A stretch of DNA of 64,000 nucleotides from Ovoidimarina sediminis (GTDB lineage Bacteria; Pseudomonadota; Alphaproteobacteria; Rhodobacterales; Rhodobacteraceae): assembly GCF_032586175.1 (NCBI RefSeq), contig NZ_JAWHTE010000006.1, positions 159,246 to 223,245 of the forward strand. The letters run 5' to 3'. Below the pieces are notes generated by a model that searched no databases, was not told where the DNA came from, and worked only from the letters and a program-made list of their open reading frames with translations. Numbering within the stretch: position 1 is the first letter of the stretch; each line of letters starts with the position of its first letter. Position numbers and translations under genes: made by a program. Shown here piece by piece: positions 8,378 through 17,099 of the stretch.

Positions 8378-9771
8378 ACATCCGTGCAAACCATCTGCCC
8401 ACTGCCGAGATCCAGGCGCTCGATGCCGCGCATCACCTGCATCCCTTCACCGATGGCGATCTGATCAACAAGCGCGGGGCGCGGGTGATCACCAGTGCGC
8501 AGGGCGTGATGATCCGCGATTCGGAAGGCAACGAGATCCTCGACGGGATGTCGGGCCTGTGGTGCTGCAATATCGGGCACGGGCGGCGCGAACTGGCGGA
8601 TGCGGCCCATGCGCAGATGCTGCAGCTGAGCTATTACAACACCTTCTTCATGACGACCCATCCGCCCGTCGTGTCGCTGGCCGAGAAGATCGCGGAACTG
8701 GCGCCTGCGCATATGAACCACGTCTTCTTCGCCTCGGGCGGATCGGAGGCGAACGACACCAACATCCGCCTTGTCCGCCATTACTGGGCCGCGCAGGGAA
8801 AGCCCGACAAGAAGGTGATCATCTCGCGCAAGAACGCCTATCACGGGTCGACAATGGGCGGGGCGAGCCTTGGGGGCATGAGCGGGATGCACGCGCAGGG
8901 CGGGCTGCCGATCCCCGATATCGTGCATATCGACCAGCCGCACTGGTGGGCCGAAGGCGGGGACATGGACCCCGCAGAATTCGGCCGCATGCGCGCGCGC
9001 AAGCTCGAGGAGAAGATCGCCGAACTTGGGGAAGACCGGGTGGCGGCCTTCATCGCGGAGCCCATCCAGGGCGCGGGTGGCGTGATCATCCCGCCGGAAA
9101 CCTACTGGCCCGAGATCGGGCGGATCTGCCGGGACCACGAGATCCTGCTGATTGCCGATGAGGTGATCACGGGCTTCGGGCGCACCGGCAATATGTTCGC
9201 CGCCGAAACGTTCGACATCACGCCGGATATCATGACGATCGCGAAGGGCCTGTCCTCGGGCTATGCGCCGATCGGGGGATCGATCGTATCGGATCACGTG
9301 TCCGAGGTGCTGAACGCCAATGGCGACTTCAACCACGGCTATACCTATTCGGGGCATCCCGTGGCCTCCGCCGTGGCGCTGGAAAACCTGAGGATCATCG
9401 TCGAGGAAGGGCTTGTCGAACGGGTGCAGACCGAGATCGGCCCCTATCTTGCGGAACGCTGGGGATCGCTTGCCGATCACCCGATGGTGGGCGAGGCGCC
9501 GATCTGTGGGATGATGGGAAGCATCGCGCTGACGCCCGAGAAATCGAGCCGCGCGCGCTTTGCTTCGGAGGAAGGCGTGGTGGGCCTGAGGTGCCGGGAG
9601 ATCTGTTTCCAGAACAATCTGGTGATGCGGCATGTCGGCGACCGAATGGTAATCGCACCGCCGCTGGTCATCACGAAGGGCGAGGTCGATCTGCTGGTGG
9701 AGCGAGCGTGGCAGGCGCTGGATGCGACGCTGAAGGGCCTGAAGGACGACGGGATGTTCACCGCCGGCTGA
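8374..9771 (+). CDS. Class III pyridoxal-phosphate aminotransferase, putrescine/omega-amino acid type (SpuC-like)
   Basis: A 465-residue PLP aminotransferase, probably using pyruvate as acceptor for putrescine or a related omega-amine. Family marks: DGMSGLWCCNIGHGR near the N-terminus, SGGSEANDTNIRL phosphate-binding segment, KNAYHGSTMGGASLGG, IAEPIQGAGGVI, the ADEVITGFGRTG aspartate and the Schiff-base lysine in TIAKGLSSGYAP. Length and the motif set match SpuC and beta-alanine:pyruvate aminotransferases. Placement in a coupled pair with the GntR regulator beside a polyamine importer favours putrescine or another polyamine, but the substrate is not proven by sequence. Confidence 0.87.
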   Translation: MNIRANHLPTAEIQALDAAHHLHPFTDGDLINKRGARVITSAQGVMIRDSEGNEILDGMSGLWCCNIGHGRRELADAAHAQMLQLSYYNTFFMTTHPPVVSLAEKIAELAPAHMNHVFFASGGSEANDTNIRLVRHYWAAQGKPDKKVIISRKNAYHGSTMGGASLGGMSGMHAQGGLPIPDIVHIDQPHWWAEGGDMDPAEFGRMRARKLEEKIAELGEDRVAAFIAEPIQGAGGVIIPPETYWPEIGRICRDHEILLIADEVITGFGRTGNMFAAETFDITPDIMTIAKGLSSGYAPIGGSIVSDHVSEVLNANGDFNHGYTYSGHPVASAVALENLRIIVEEGLVERVQTEIGPYLAERWGSLADHPMVGEAPICGMMGSIALTPEKSSRARFASEEGVVGLRCREICFQNNLVMRHVGDRMVIAPPLVITKGEVDLLVERAWQALDATLKGLKDDGMFTAG

Positions 9772-9803
9772 GGCGCCGGGCGCCGGGCTTCAGACGCCGG
9801 TCT

Positions 9804-10601
9804 TCAGACCTCGGGCCCTGGCAGGGGCGCGGCGTCGCGCAGGACGGCGGAGATCGCGGGGGCGTAATCCTCGCCATCGGCGGCGTGCGAGGGACCGGCA
9901 TGGAGGACAAGCGGCGGCAGGAGCCGGAAAGCCCCCCGCGACCCCTTGCGGCAGGAGACAATGACCCTGTGGGCCGCGCGGCCCTGCCGCGGGGCGAGGG
10001 GGTGAACGGCAACCCCGCCCACGCGGCTGTCGAGCGCGCCCAGAAGATCGGGCAGTGCCGCGGCGTCGTGGATCACGGCGAGCGTGCCGCCGGGAGCGAG
10101 GCGGCGGATTGCCGTGTCGGCCCAGAGCGGAAGGTCGGCGCCCGCAAGCGCTGTTTCGCGCCCCGCATCGGGGGCCGCCGTGCGGCTGGCGCCGGCGAAA
10201 TAGGGCGGGTTCATGATGACATGATCGAACTGCCGCGCCCGGAGCGCATCGGGCAGGCGAGTGAGATCCGCACAGTGGAGATCCAGGGCGATGCCGTTCC
10301 GGGCCGCGTTCCGGCGCGCGAGATCGGCATAATCGGCCTGAAGTTCCACAGCCGCGAGATCGAGCCCCGGCACCCGCGCCGCAAGGCAGAGGATCGCCGT
10401 GCCCGCCCCGGTACCGAGATCGAGCACCGACTGCCCGGCCTGCGCGGGCGTGGCGGCGGCAAGCAGCACCGGATCGATCCCGGCGCGGTAGCCCTTGCGG
10501 GGCTGAAGGATCCGGAGCCGCCCGCCCAGAAAGGCATCGTCGGTGAGCCCGTCACCGGCGGCGGCCTGATCGCCCGGCTCAGCCACTGACGGGGAGGTCA
10601 T
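9804..10601 (-). CDS. tRNA1(Val) adenine-N6 methyltransferase-like protein (TrmN6/YfiC family)
   Basis: SAM-dependent methyltransferase of 265 residues. The SAM site is VLDLGTGAGTAILCLA with the acidic loop end AAVELQADYADLARRN, and the catalytic NPPY motif is in HVIMNPPYFAG, typical of N6-adenine and some N5-glutamine methyltransferases. The N-terminal FLGGRLRILQPRKGYRAGIDPVLL stretch is typical of the TrmN6/YfiC group. Its start overlaps the end of the DUF2007 gene by 23 bases. It could modify another RNA or a protein; the family is sure, the substrate is not. Confidence 0.82.
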   Translation of the reverse strand: MTSPSVAEPGDQAAAGDGLTDDAFLGGRLRILQPRKGYRAGIDPVLLAAATPAQAGQSVLDLGTGAGTAILCLAARVPGLDLAAVELQADYADLARRNAARNGIALDLHCADLTRLPDALRARQFDHVIMNPPYFAGASRTAAPDAGRETALAGADLPLWADTAIRRLAPGGTLAVIHDAAALPDLLGALDSRVGGVAVHPLAPRQGRAAHRVIVSCRKGSRGAFRLLPPLVLHAGPSHAADGEDYAPAISAVLRDAAPLPGPEV

Positions 10602-10794
10602 TGTCCCTGAGAACCGTGCTGGCGCGGAAGTAATCCTCTGGCCGGACCATGATCCGCCGCGGCAGGACGCCGATCGAGCCCTCGAGGACGCTCATGTGGA
10701 CGTCCATTTCGAAGACGTCTATATCCTCGCCGCGAAGGAGGGCCGTGGCGAAGGCGATGACCGTGGGGTCGTTGGTGCGCAAGAGCTCTCTCAT
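10579..10794 (-). CDS. DUF2007 domain protein (small putative signal-transducing protein)
   Basis: A 71-residue protein beginning MRELLRTNDPTVIAFATALL and containing the DUF2007 core (EDIDVFEMDVHMSVLEGSIGVLPRRIMV). The function of the family is unknown; a PII-like fold has been proposed. A longer in-frame extension to 11046 runs antisense through the polyprenyl synthase gene and is rejected. It is the first gene of a two-gene unit with the TrmN6-like methyltransferase and is divergent from ispB with a 58-base gap. Confidence 0.8.
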   Translation of the reverse strand: MRELLRTNDPTVIAFATALLRGEDIDVFEMDVHMSVLEGSIGVLPRRIMVRPEDYFRASTVLRDNDLPVSG

Positions 10795-10852
10795 GACTTC
10801 AGCAATAAAGGGCAGGCCTTCGGGAATGTCGAGCGATCTGGCGAGGGTGTGA

Positions 10853-11857
10853 ATGGGTCTGGACGGCGACGGGAACGCGAAACCCCACGAACGGCTGGCC
10901 GCCGAGCTTGCCGATGACATGGACCGGGTCAACGCGCTGATCGCCGAGCGCATGGCCTCGAAACACGCGCCCCGGATTCCAGAGGTCACCGCCCATCTGG
11001 TGGGCGCGGGCGGAAAGCGGCTGAGGCCGATGCTGACGCTCGGCACCGCGCGGATGTGCGGCTATGGCGGGGATCACCACGTGAAGCTCGCCGCGACGGT
11101 GGAGTTCATCCATACCGCCACGCTTCTGCATGACGACGTGGTGGATGAAAGCCGCCAGCGGCGCGGACGGCCGACGGCGAACCTGCTGTGGGACAACAAA
11201 TCCTCGGTTCTTGTGGGCGATTACCTGTTCGCGCGGGCGTTTCAGCTGATGGTCGAGACGGATTCGCTTCGCGTTCTCGATATCCTTGCGAACGCGGCGG
11301 CGACGATTGCCGAGGGCGAGGTTCTGCAACTGAGCGCGGCGCAGAACCTGGCCACCGACGAGGCAATTTATCTGCAGGTGGTGCGCGGGAAGACCGCGGC
11401 GCTGTTTTCCGCCGCAACGCAGGTGGGCGGGGTGATCGCGGGCGTGCCCGAGGCGCAGGAAGCGGCGCTCTACACCTACGGCGATGCGCTTGGCGTCGCG
11501 TTTCAGATCGTCGACGATCTTCTGGATTACGGCGGGGATGCCGCGGCGACGGGCAAGAATGTGGGCGACGATTTCCGGGAACGGAAGCTGACCCTGCCGG
11601 TGATCAAGGCGGTGGCGAAGGCCGATGCGGAGGAGCGCGCCTTCTGGGCACGGGTGATCGAGAAGGGCGACCAGCGCGAGGGCGATCTGGAGCGTGCGCT
11701 GGACCTGCTCGCGCGGCACGGCGCGATGGAGGCGACGCGGGCCGATGCGCTCAGATGGGCCTCGGAGGCGAAAGCGGCGCTGGGCGCACTGCCGGAGCAT
11801 CCGATCCGCGGGATGCTGAACGATCTGGCCGATTACGTGGTGGCGCGGATCAGCTGA
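10853..11857 (+). CDS. ispB: Polyprenyl diphosphate synthase (octa/decaprenyl type, quinone side chain)
   Basis: Trans-prenyltransferase of 334 residues that builds the long isoprenoid tail for ubiquinone. The first aspartate-rich motif is LLHDDVVDE at residues 92-99, preceded by GGKRLRPMLTL. The second is FQIVDDLLDYGGD near residue 220. RGKTAALFSAATQVGG lies between them. Length and motif spacing fit IspB/SdsA/DdsA rather than the short-chain IspA; in this group the product is usually C50, but chain length cannot be fixed here. The start at 10853 is the only one that clears the divergent DUF2007 gene. Confidence 0.92.
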   Translation: MGLDGDGNAKPHERLAAELADDMDRVNALIAERMASKHAPRIPEVTAHLVGAGGKRLRPMLTLGTARMCGYGGDHHVKLAATVEFIHTATLLHDDVVDESRQRRGRPTANLLWDNKSSVLVGDYLFARAFQLMVETDSLRVLDILANAAATIAEGEVLQLSAAQNLATDEAIYLQVVRGKTAALFSAATQVGGVIAGVPEAQEAALYTYGDALGVAFQIVDDLLDYGGDAAATGKNVGDDFRERKLTLPVIKAVAKADAEERAFWARVIEKGDQREGDLERALDLLARHGAMEATRADALRWASEAKAALGALPEHPIRGMLNDLADYVVARIS

Positions 11858-11867
11858 CGGCTGTGCA

Positions 11868-11930
11868 GGGGGCGCTGCCCCCGCCGCCCTGACGGGCGGC
11901 CCCCCCGGGATATTTCAGGCCACATGAAGG
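11868..11930. repeat. Double GC hairpin plus CCCCCCGGGATATTT tail between convergent genes
   Basis: Two perfect stem-loops in tandem: GGGGGC/GCCCCC (11868-11882, loop GCT) and GCCGCCC/GGGCGGC (11883-11900, loop TGAC), followed by CCCCCCGGGATATTT and ACATGAAGG. It fills most of the gap between convergent ispB and ispE. No T-run follows the stems, so it is not a classical terminator. From memory, similar blocks recur between genes in Rhodobacterales genomes; that repetition cannot be checked within this window, where it occurs once. Confidence 0.5.
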
Positions 11931-11935
11931 GGGGA

Positions 11936-12844
11936 TCAGGCGGTGCGGGGCATCGCCCGGTCGGTCATGTCGCCCAGAACGCCGGCCGCGATCCACCAGT
12001 CGGGGCGTGCATCCTTCAGATCCGCGAGCGCGGCCTGGGCCGCATCCACGGTATCGTAGAGCCCGAAGCAGGTGGCGCCGGAGCCCGACATGCGGGCGAG
12101 GCCGCAGCCCGGGGTGGCCGCGAGGCTGTCGAGCACCTCGCCGATCACCGGGGCGAGGACGCGGGCCGGGGGTTCGAGATCGTTGCGCTGGGTCCGGAGC
12201 CAGGCGATGAGATCGGCGGCGTCCGGAAAGGCGGGGATCTCATCGGGCATTGGCGGGTTGTTTTTCGCGGCGAGCGCGCCGAAGACCTTCGCGGTCGGGA
12301 CCGGGACGCGCGGGTTGACGAGGACGGCCGGAAGGCCGGGGAGCGGCGTGAAGGTGATCTTGTCGCCGATCCCCTGCGCCCTGAGGGGCGCGGGCAGGAG
12401 GCACATTGGGATATCCGCGCCGAGACCCAACAGGGGGCGGAACCGGGTGTCGAGCAGGATCTGCGGCCCGAAGGCCATGAGCGTACCCTCGGCCTCGTCC
12501 TGAAGCATGAGGCAGGCGCGGACGGCGGCCGCGGCATCCGCCGAGCCGCCGCCGATGCCGGACGCCACGGGCAGGAACTTCACCAGCGTCAGCGCCGCGC
12601 CGCGGGTGCCGCGCATCAGGTGGGCAGCCTTGAGCGCGATGTTTTCCATATCCGCGGGCACGCCCGCCACCTCGGGCCCTTCGACGGTGAGCGAGAGCGT
12701 GTTCGCCTCGGTCACCGAAAGCCGGTCGCCCACGGGCGCGAAGGTGACGAGGCTGTCGAGGAGGTGATAGCCGTCGTCCCGTTGTCCGGTGATGTGGAGG
12801 GTCAGGTTGATCTTCGCGGGGGCGAGGACGTCAACCCTCGTCAT
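11936..12844 (-). CDS. ispE: 4-diphosphocytidyl-2-C-methyl-D-erythritol kinase
   Basis: Cytosolic GHMP kinase (302 residues) of the non-mevalonate isoprenoid pathway; phosphorylates CDP-methylerythritol. The N-terminus has PAKINLTLHITGQRDDGYHL, the substrate site with the conserved Lys-Asn and His. The ATP-binding glycine-rich motif is ASGIGGGSADAAAA, and the C-terminal GHMP motif is GCGLARMSGSGATCFG. The start overlaps the end of the TPR gene by 14 bases. Its product feeds the same isoprenoid pool used by the nearby convergent polyprenyl synthase. Confidence 0.95.
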   Translation of the reverse strand: MTRVDVLAPAKINLTLHITGQRDDGYHLLDSLVTFAPVGDRLSVTEANTLSLTVEGPEVAGVPADMENIALKAAHLMRGTRGAALTLVKFLPVASGIGGGSADAAAAVRACLMLQDEAEGTLMAFGPQILLDTRFRPLLGLGADIPMCLLPAPLRAQGIGDKITFTPLPGLPAVLVNPRVPVPTAKVFGALAAKNNPPMPDEIPAFPDAADLIAWLRTQRNDLEPPARVLAPVIGEVLDSLAATPGCGLARMSGSGATCFGLYDTVDAAQAALADLKDARPDWWIAAGVLGDMTDRAMPRTA

Positions 12845-14528
12845 TGGCGACCTTCAGCGGCGGCGATCCTTCTTCCTCGAGCACAATGTCGAGCCCGACC
12901 TCGAGCTTGCGGCGGATGCGGTCGGCCTCTTCCGGTTCGGGATCGAAGGAGAGCGCGCGTTGCCACTGGAATTCCGCTTCGCGGGTGCGGCCCACGGCCC
13001 AGTACACATCGCCCAGGTGATCGTTGATGATCGGGTCGATCGGCAGAAGCTCCACCGCGCGCTCCATGTGCCCCACCGCCTCGTCGTAGCGGCCGAGGCG
13101 GTAGAGTGCCCAGCCGAGGCTGTCGGTGATGTAGCCCGAGTTGGGGCGGCCCGCGACGGCGCGTTCGATCATGTCGAGCGCCTCGTCCATGTTGGTCTGC
13201 ATCTCGACGAAGCTATAGCCGAGGTAGTTCAGCACCTGGGGTTGTTCGGGCTGCAGTTCGAGCGCCTTGCGGAAATCGGCCTCGGCCTGATCCCAGCGGC
13301 CTTCGCGTTCATGGGTGATCCCGCGCGAGAAGAAAAGCGACCAGTGCGAGGCCTGGGGGTCGTCGACCAGCGCGATCGCGCGATCATAGGCCTTGCTGGC
13401 CTCGTCGTAGCGTTCGAGCCCGCGGAGGAGATCGCCGAGGCTGACATGCACCGCCGGCAGATGCCCGTGGCTCTTGCCGAGCTGGGTCAGCACCTCGATC
13501 GCCGCGTCTTCGCGGCCCGATGCGCGCAGCGCATTGGCGCGGCCGAGTTCGGCGGCGTGGAAATAGGGGTGGTCGCGGGGCACCTTGTCGTAGACGGCGG
13601 TGGCCAGTTCGTAGCGGCCGAGCCGTTCGAGAAGTTCGGCCGACAGCAGCAGCGCATCGATATGGGTGGGCTTGAGGCGTTCCGCGATGCGGGCGTAGAT
13701 CAGGGTATAGGCATCGGAGGCCTCGCCGGTGATGGCGCCCGCGATCGAGTAGTGGAGTTCGGCCACCCCGTCCACCGGGCTTGTCACCACGTCGAAGGCC
13801 ACCGGGCTGCCGCCCAGGATTTCTTCCTTCAGGGTCGCGAGATAGGGATCGAGATCGGGGCCGAAGACCTGATCGATCAGCGAGGCCGCGTCTTCGGCAC
13901 GGTCAAGCTGGCTGAGAACCTGCGCATGGGCGAGGACGCCCCGGCGGGTGAGCCTGAGGCGCGGCCCATTCTCGCCCGAAAACACCGCGTCGGCCCCTTC
14001 GAAATCGCCCACGGAGGCGAGCGCGAGGGCGCGGTGGTAGAGCCCGAAGGCCTGTGTGCCACGGCCTTCCGAAACCGCATCGAAGGCTTCGAGCGCATCG
14101 CCCATCCGGCCCTCGCCCAGAAGCGCCCAGGCGCGCATCAGCCCGTCATAGAGGGGGCCGACCGATGCCTCGCCTTCGAGCGCGTCGAGGATGCCCGGCC
14201 AGTCGCCCTGCTCGGTGCGGTCGGCCATCAGGACGAGGTTGGCGATCTGGTTTTCGGTTTCCGTTTCCACGAGCCGCCTGGCCAGCGGGATCGCCCGGTC
14301 GAGATCGCCCAGCGAGAGGTAGGATGTCATCGCCGCCTCGACGAGCGCGGGGTTGCTGCTGTCGGTGACGAGGGCGCGGCTGTAGTAATCTGCCGCCGCC
14401 GCGAAATCGCTTCCGAACCCGGCCTGGCGGGCGGCAAGATAGGCGCCCGCGTTGATATCGGCCGCGGCGAGCACCGGGCTCGCGGCGAGGGCCGCGGTCA
14501 GGAACAATCGGGTCAGCGCTTTTTGCAT
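12831..14528 (-). CDS. Exported tetratricopeptide-repeat protein
   Basis: A 565-residue protein with a Sec signal peptide (MQKALTRLFLTAALAASPVLA, cleavage near 22) and helical TPR units through most of its length. The best ones are in the C-terminal half (for example GNANALRASGREDAAIEVL, LGWALYRLGRYDEAVGHMER, GDVYWAVGRTREAEFQWQRA). The start at 14528 has an AGGAG site; a 19-residue upstream extension lacks one. Probably a periplasmic scaffold. It lies between the ETF-QO gene and ispE on the same strand; no enzymatic domain is seen and the role is unknown. Confidence 0.85.
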   Translation of the reverse strand: MQKALTRLFLTAALAASPVLAAADINAGAYLAARQAGFGSDFAAAADYYSRALVTDSSNPALVEAAMTSYLSLGDLDRAIPLARRLVETETENQIANLVLMADRTEQGDWPGILDALEGEASVGPLYDGLMRAWALLGEGRMGDALEAFDAVSEGRGTQAFGLYHRALALASVGDFEGADAVFSGENGPRLRLTRRGVLAHAQVLSQLDRAEDAASLIDQVFGPDLDPYLATLKEEILGGSPVAFDVVTSPVDGVAELHYSIAGAITGEASDAYTLIYARIAERLKPTHIDALLLSAELLERLGRYELATAVYDKVPRDHPYFHAAELGRANALRASGREDAAIEVLTQLGKSHGHLPAVHVSLGDLLRGLERYDEASKAYDRAIALVDDPQASHWSLFFSRGITHEREGRWDQAEADFRKALELQPEQPQVLNYLGYSFVEMQTNMDEALDMIERAVAGRPNSGYITDSLGWALYRLGRYDEAVGHMERAVELLPIDPIINDHLGDVYWAVGRTREAEFQWQRALSFDPEPEEADRIRRKLEVGLDIVLEEEGSPPLKVANDEG

Positions 14529-14648
14529 ATGCGAGGCCTCTCCTTCGGTTGAGGAGAAGCTAGCGCCAGAGCCCCGGCGGGGCAATGCGGGCCTGCCCCG
14601 CGGTCACGCGATCGTCACGCTCTGTTGCAGGCCCGGCAATGCGCCCGG

Positions 14649-16298
14649 TCACATGTTCGGGTAATTCGGCCCGTCGCCGCCCTGCGGCACCGTCCAGACG
14701 ATGTTCTGCGAGGGATCCTTGATGTCGCAGGTCTTGCAGTGCACGCAGTTCTGGAAATTGATGACGAAGCGGGGATCCTTGCCCTCTTCCTCGACCACCT
14801 CGTAGACCCCGGCGGGGCAATAGCGCTGAGCGGGTTCCGCGTAGGTCGGAAGGTTGACGGAGATCGGCACATCCTCGTCCTTCAGCTGAAGATGCGCGGG
14901 CTGGCTTTCCTCGTGGTTCGTACCCGAGAAGCTGACATTCGTGAGCCTGTCGAAGCTGAGCTTGCCGTCGGGCTTGGGGTAGTCGATCGGGCTGAACTTC
15001 GAAGCCTTGCCTGTGGCCTCGGCATCGGACTTGCCGTGTTTCAGCGTGCCGAGAAGCGAGAACCCGAAGTGGTTCGTCCACATATCGAAGCCGCCGAGGG
15101 TGAGCGAGGCGAGAAGCCCCTTGTTCGACCAGAGCGGTTTGACGTTGCGTACCCGCTTCAGATCCTGCCCGATCGGGCCGGTGCGCAGGCCGGTGTCGTA
15201 ATCGGCGAGTTCGTCGCCCGAGCGCCCGGCGCCGATCGCCGCATAGGCCGCTTCCGCCGCCGCCTTGCCCGAAAGCATCGCGTTGTGGTTGCCCTTGATC
15301 CGGGGCACGTTCACGAGGCCGACCGAACAGCCCAGCAGGGCCACGCCCGGGGCGACGGCCTTCGGCATCGACTGATACCCGCCTTCGGTGATCGCGCGGG
15401 CGCCGTAAGCCACGCGTTTGCCGCCCTTCAGTAGCTCTGCCACCATCGGATGATGCTTGAAGCGCTGAAACTCCATGTACGGGAAGAGATAGGGGTTTTC
15501 GTAGTTCAGGTGGACGACGAAGCCCACGTAAACCTGGTTGTTGTCGAGGTGGTAGATGAACGACCCGCCGCCGGCACTTGAGCCAAGCGGCCAGCCCATC
15601 GAGTGGGTGACGCTGCCCTCGCGGTGCTTTGCGGGGTCGATTTCCCAGATTTCCTTCATCCCGAGGCCGTATTTCTGGGGCTCGGCGTCCCTGGCGAGAT
15701 AGAACTTCTCGATCACCTGCTTCGACAGCGAGCCGCGCACGCCTTCACCGAGGAAGACGTACTTGCCCAGAAGCTCCATCCCCGGTTCGTAACCGTCGCC
15801 CGGCGTGCCGTCGGCGTTCTTGCCGAACTCGCCCGCCACGACGCCCGCGACCTGGCCATCCTCGCCATAGACGATTTCGGAGCAGGACATGCCGGGGAAG
15901 ATCTCGACCCCCAGCGCCTCGGCCTGTTCGGCCATCCAGCGGCAGACATTGCCCATCGAGACGATGTAATTGCCGTGGTTCGACATGAAGGGCGGCATCG
16001 CGAAGTTGGGCAGGCGGATCTGCCCGGCCTCGCCCAGCATGTAGAAGCTGTCGTCGCGCACGGGCACGTTGAGGGGGGCGCCCTTTTCCTTCCAGTCGGG
16101 GATCAGCGCGTCGAGGCCGCAGGGGTCGAGCACCGCGCCCGAGAGGATATGCGCGCCGACTTCCGAGCCCTTTTCGAGCACGACGACGTTCAGATCGGCA
16201 TCAAGCTGTTTCAGACGGATCGCGGCACTCAGCCCAGCAGGACCCGCGCCCACGATGACGACGTCGTATTCCATCGATTCCCGTTCGATCTCGGCCAT
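14649..16298 (-). CDS. etfD: Electron-transfer flavoprotein-ubiquinone oxidoreductase
   Basis: Membrane-associated FAD/4Fe-4S enzyme (549 residues) that passes electrons from ETF, reduced by acyl-CoA and other dehydrogenases, to ubiquinone. The dinucleotide-binding motif VVIVGAGPAGLSAAIRL starts at residue 12. The central GCSVGLVNVPRIKGNHNAM segment and the C-terminal iron-sulfur ligands (YCPAGVYEV ... NFQNCVHCKTCDIKDP) are all present. The ATG at 16298 has GGAGGG upstream; the longer frame start at 16340 is not needed. CCTCACGTCA-type repeats upstream may be regulatory. Confidence 0.95.
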   Translation of the reverse strand: MAEIERESMEYDVVIVGAGPAGLSAAIRLKQLDADLNVVVLEKGSEVGAHILSGAVLDPCGLDALIPDWKEKGAPLNVPVRDDSFYMLGEAGQIRLPNFAMPPFMSNHGNYIVSMGNVCRWMAEQAEALGVEIFPGMSCSEIVYGEDGQVAGVVAGEFGKNADGTPGDGYEPGMELLGKYVFLGEGVRGSLSKQVIEKFYLARDAEPQKYGLGMKEIWEIDPAKHREGSVTHSMGWPLGSSAGGGSFIYHLDNNQVYVGFVVHLNYENPYLFPYMEFQRFKHHPMVAELLKGGKRVAYGARAITEGGYQSMPKAVAPGVALLGCSVGLVNVPRIKGNHNAMLSGKAAAEAAYAAIGAGRSGDELADYDTGLRTGPIGQDLKRVRNVKPLWSNKGLLASLTLGGFDMWTNHFGFSLLGTLKHGKSDAEATGKASKFSPIDYPKPDGKLSFDRLTNVSFSGTNHEESQPAHLQLKDEDVPISVNLPTYAEPAQRYCPAGVYEVVEEEGKDPRFVINFQNCVHCKTCDIKDPSQNIVWTVPQGGDGPNYPNM

Positions 16299-16610
16299 GC
16301 CCGGTTCCCTCCGCGATAAGCGTTCCCGCAATCTGCGCATGGCTAACGCGACACTGACGTGAGGGTCAATCGCGTCAGGACGTCAATTCAGAGCACATCT
16401 TCGTTTTGACGTGAGGTCTTCCGCGATCATGCCCGAAATGAGCGAAAGTCCCTGGTTTTCCGAAGCGCCGGATGGCGATTTTGCGATCTTTTGCAGGGAA
16501 CCGCCGGCGCCCCACCGAATCCCTTGCAATTGGGTCCGCCATTGGGTCATGTGTGTGCGTCCCGGAACGCCCTGCCCCCCGCGCCGTCGGGAAGCCATCT
16601 GGATAGGCAC
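16299..16610. other. Intergenic region between divergent ETF-QO and greA
   Basis: 312 bases without a convincing gene. It holds the TGACGTGAGG repeats on the ETF-QO side. On the greA side there is a TTGCAA at about 16523 with no good -10 at the right distance. Small open frames here overlap greA in the wrong frame or lack ribosome sites. Confidence 0.7.
16355..16416. repeat. Direct repeat TGACGTGAGG x2 upstream of ETF-QO (operator candidate)
   Basis: TGACGTGAGG occurs at 16355-16364 and again at 16407-16416. Each copy is followed by (G)GTC, and each forms a partial inverted repeat (TGAC...GTCA in the first). Between them lies ACGTCAAT at 16380-16387. The repeats sit 57-118 bases before the ETF-QO start, where a repressor of fatty or branched-chain acid oxidation would act. 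No matching regulator gene is in the window. Confidence 0.45.
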
Positions 16611-17081
16611 ATGGAAAAAATACCGCTCACCCGCGCGGGCCACGCCGCGCTGAATGATGAATTGAAGAAGCTGAAGTCGGTGGAACGGCCCGCGGTGATC
16701 CGCGCGATCGCCGAGGCCCGCGAGCATGGCGACCTGTCGGAGAATGCCGAATACCATGCCGCGCGCGAGCGTCAGAGCTTCATCGAAGGCCGCGTGAAGG
16801 AACTTGAGGGCATCCTGGGGCTGGCCGAGGTGGTCGATACCTCGAAGCTGTCGGGCGCGGTGAAGTTCGGCGCGAGGGTTACCGTGATCGACGAGGATAC
16901 CGACGAGGAAAAGACCTATCAGATCGTCGGCGAACCCGAGGCGGATATCGAACGGGGCCTTCTGAACATCAAATCCCCGCTGGCGCGGGCGCTGATTGGC
17001 AAGGAAGAGGGCGACAGCGTCGAAGTGCGCACCCCGGGCGGCGAGAAAAGCTATGAGATCGCCTCGATCGAATACAGCTGA
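16611..17081 (+). CDS. greA: Transcription elongation factor GreA
   Basis: Binds the RNA polymerase secondary channel and stimulates cleavage of backtracked RNA. The 156-residue length is standard. The N-terminal coiled coil carries the functional acidic tip in AREHGDLSENAEYHAARERQ, and the C-terminal FKBP-like domain includes VGEPEADIERGLLNIKSPLARALIGK. The start MEKIPLTRAGHAAL is the family start; the frame extends upstream to 16491 without homology. The ribosome site (GGATAGG) is weak and close. Confidence 0.97.
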   Translation: MEKIPLTRAGHAALNDELKKLKSVERPAVIRAIAEAREHGDLSENAEYHAARERQSFIEGRVKELEGILGLAEVVDTSKLSGAVKFGARVTVIDEDTDEEKTYQIVGEPEADIERGLLNIKSPLARALIGKEEGDSVEVRTPGGEKSYEIASIEYS

Positions 17082-17099
17082 CGCGACCGGGAGGGACCT

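Noticed and set aside
16411..16653. 80-codon frame upstream of and overlapping greA
   Set aside because: Wrong frame into greA, Cys/Trp/Pro-rich, no ribosome site.
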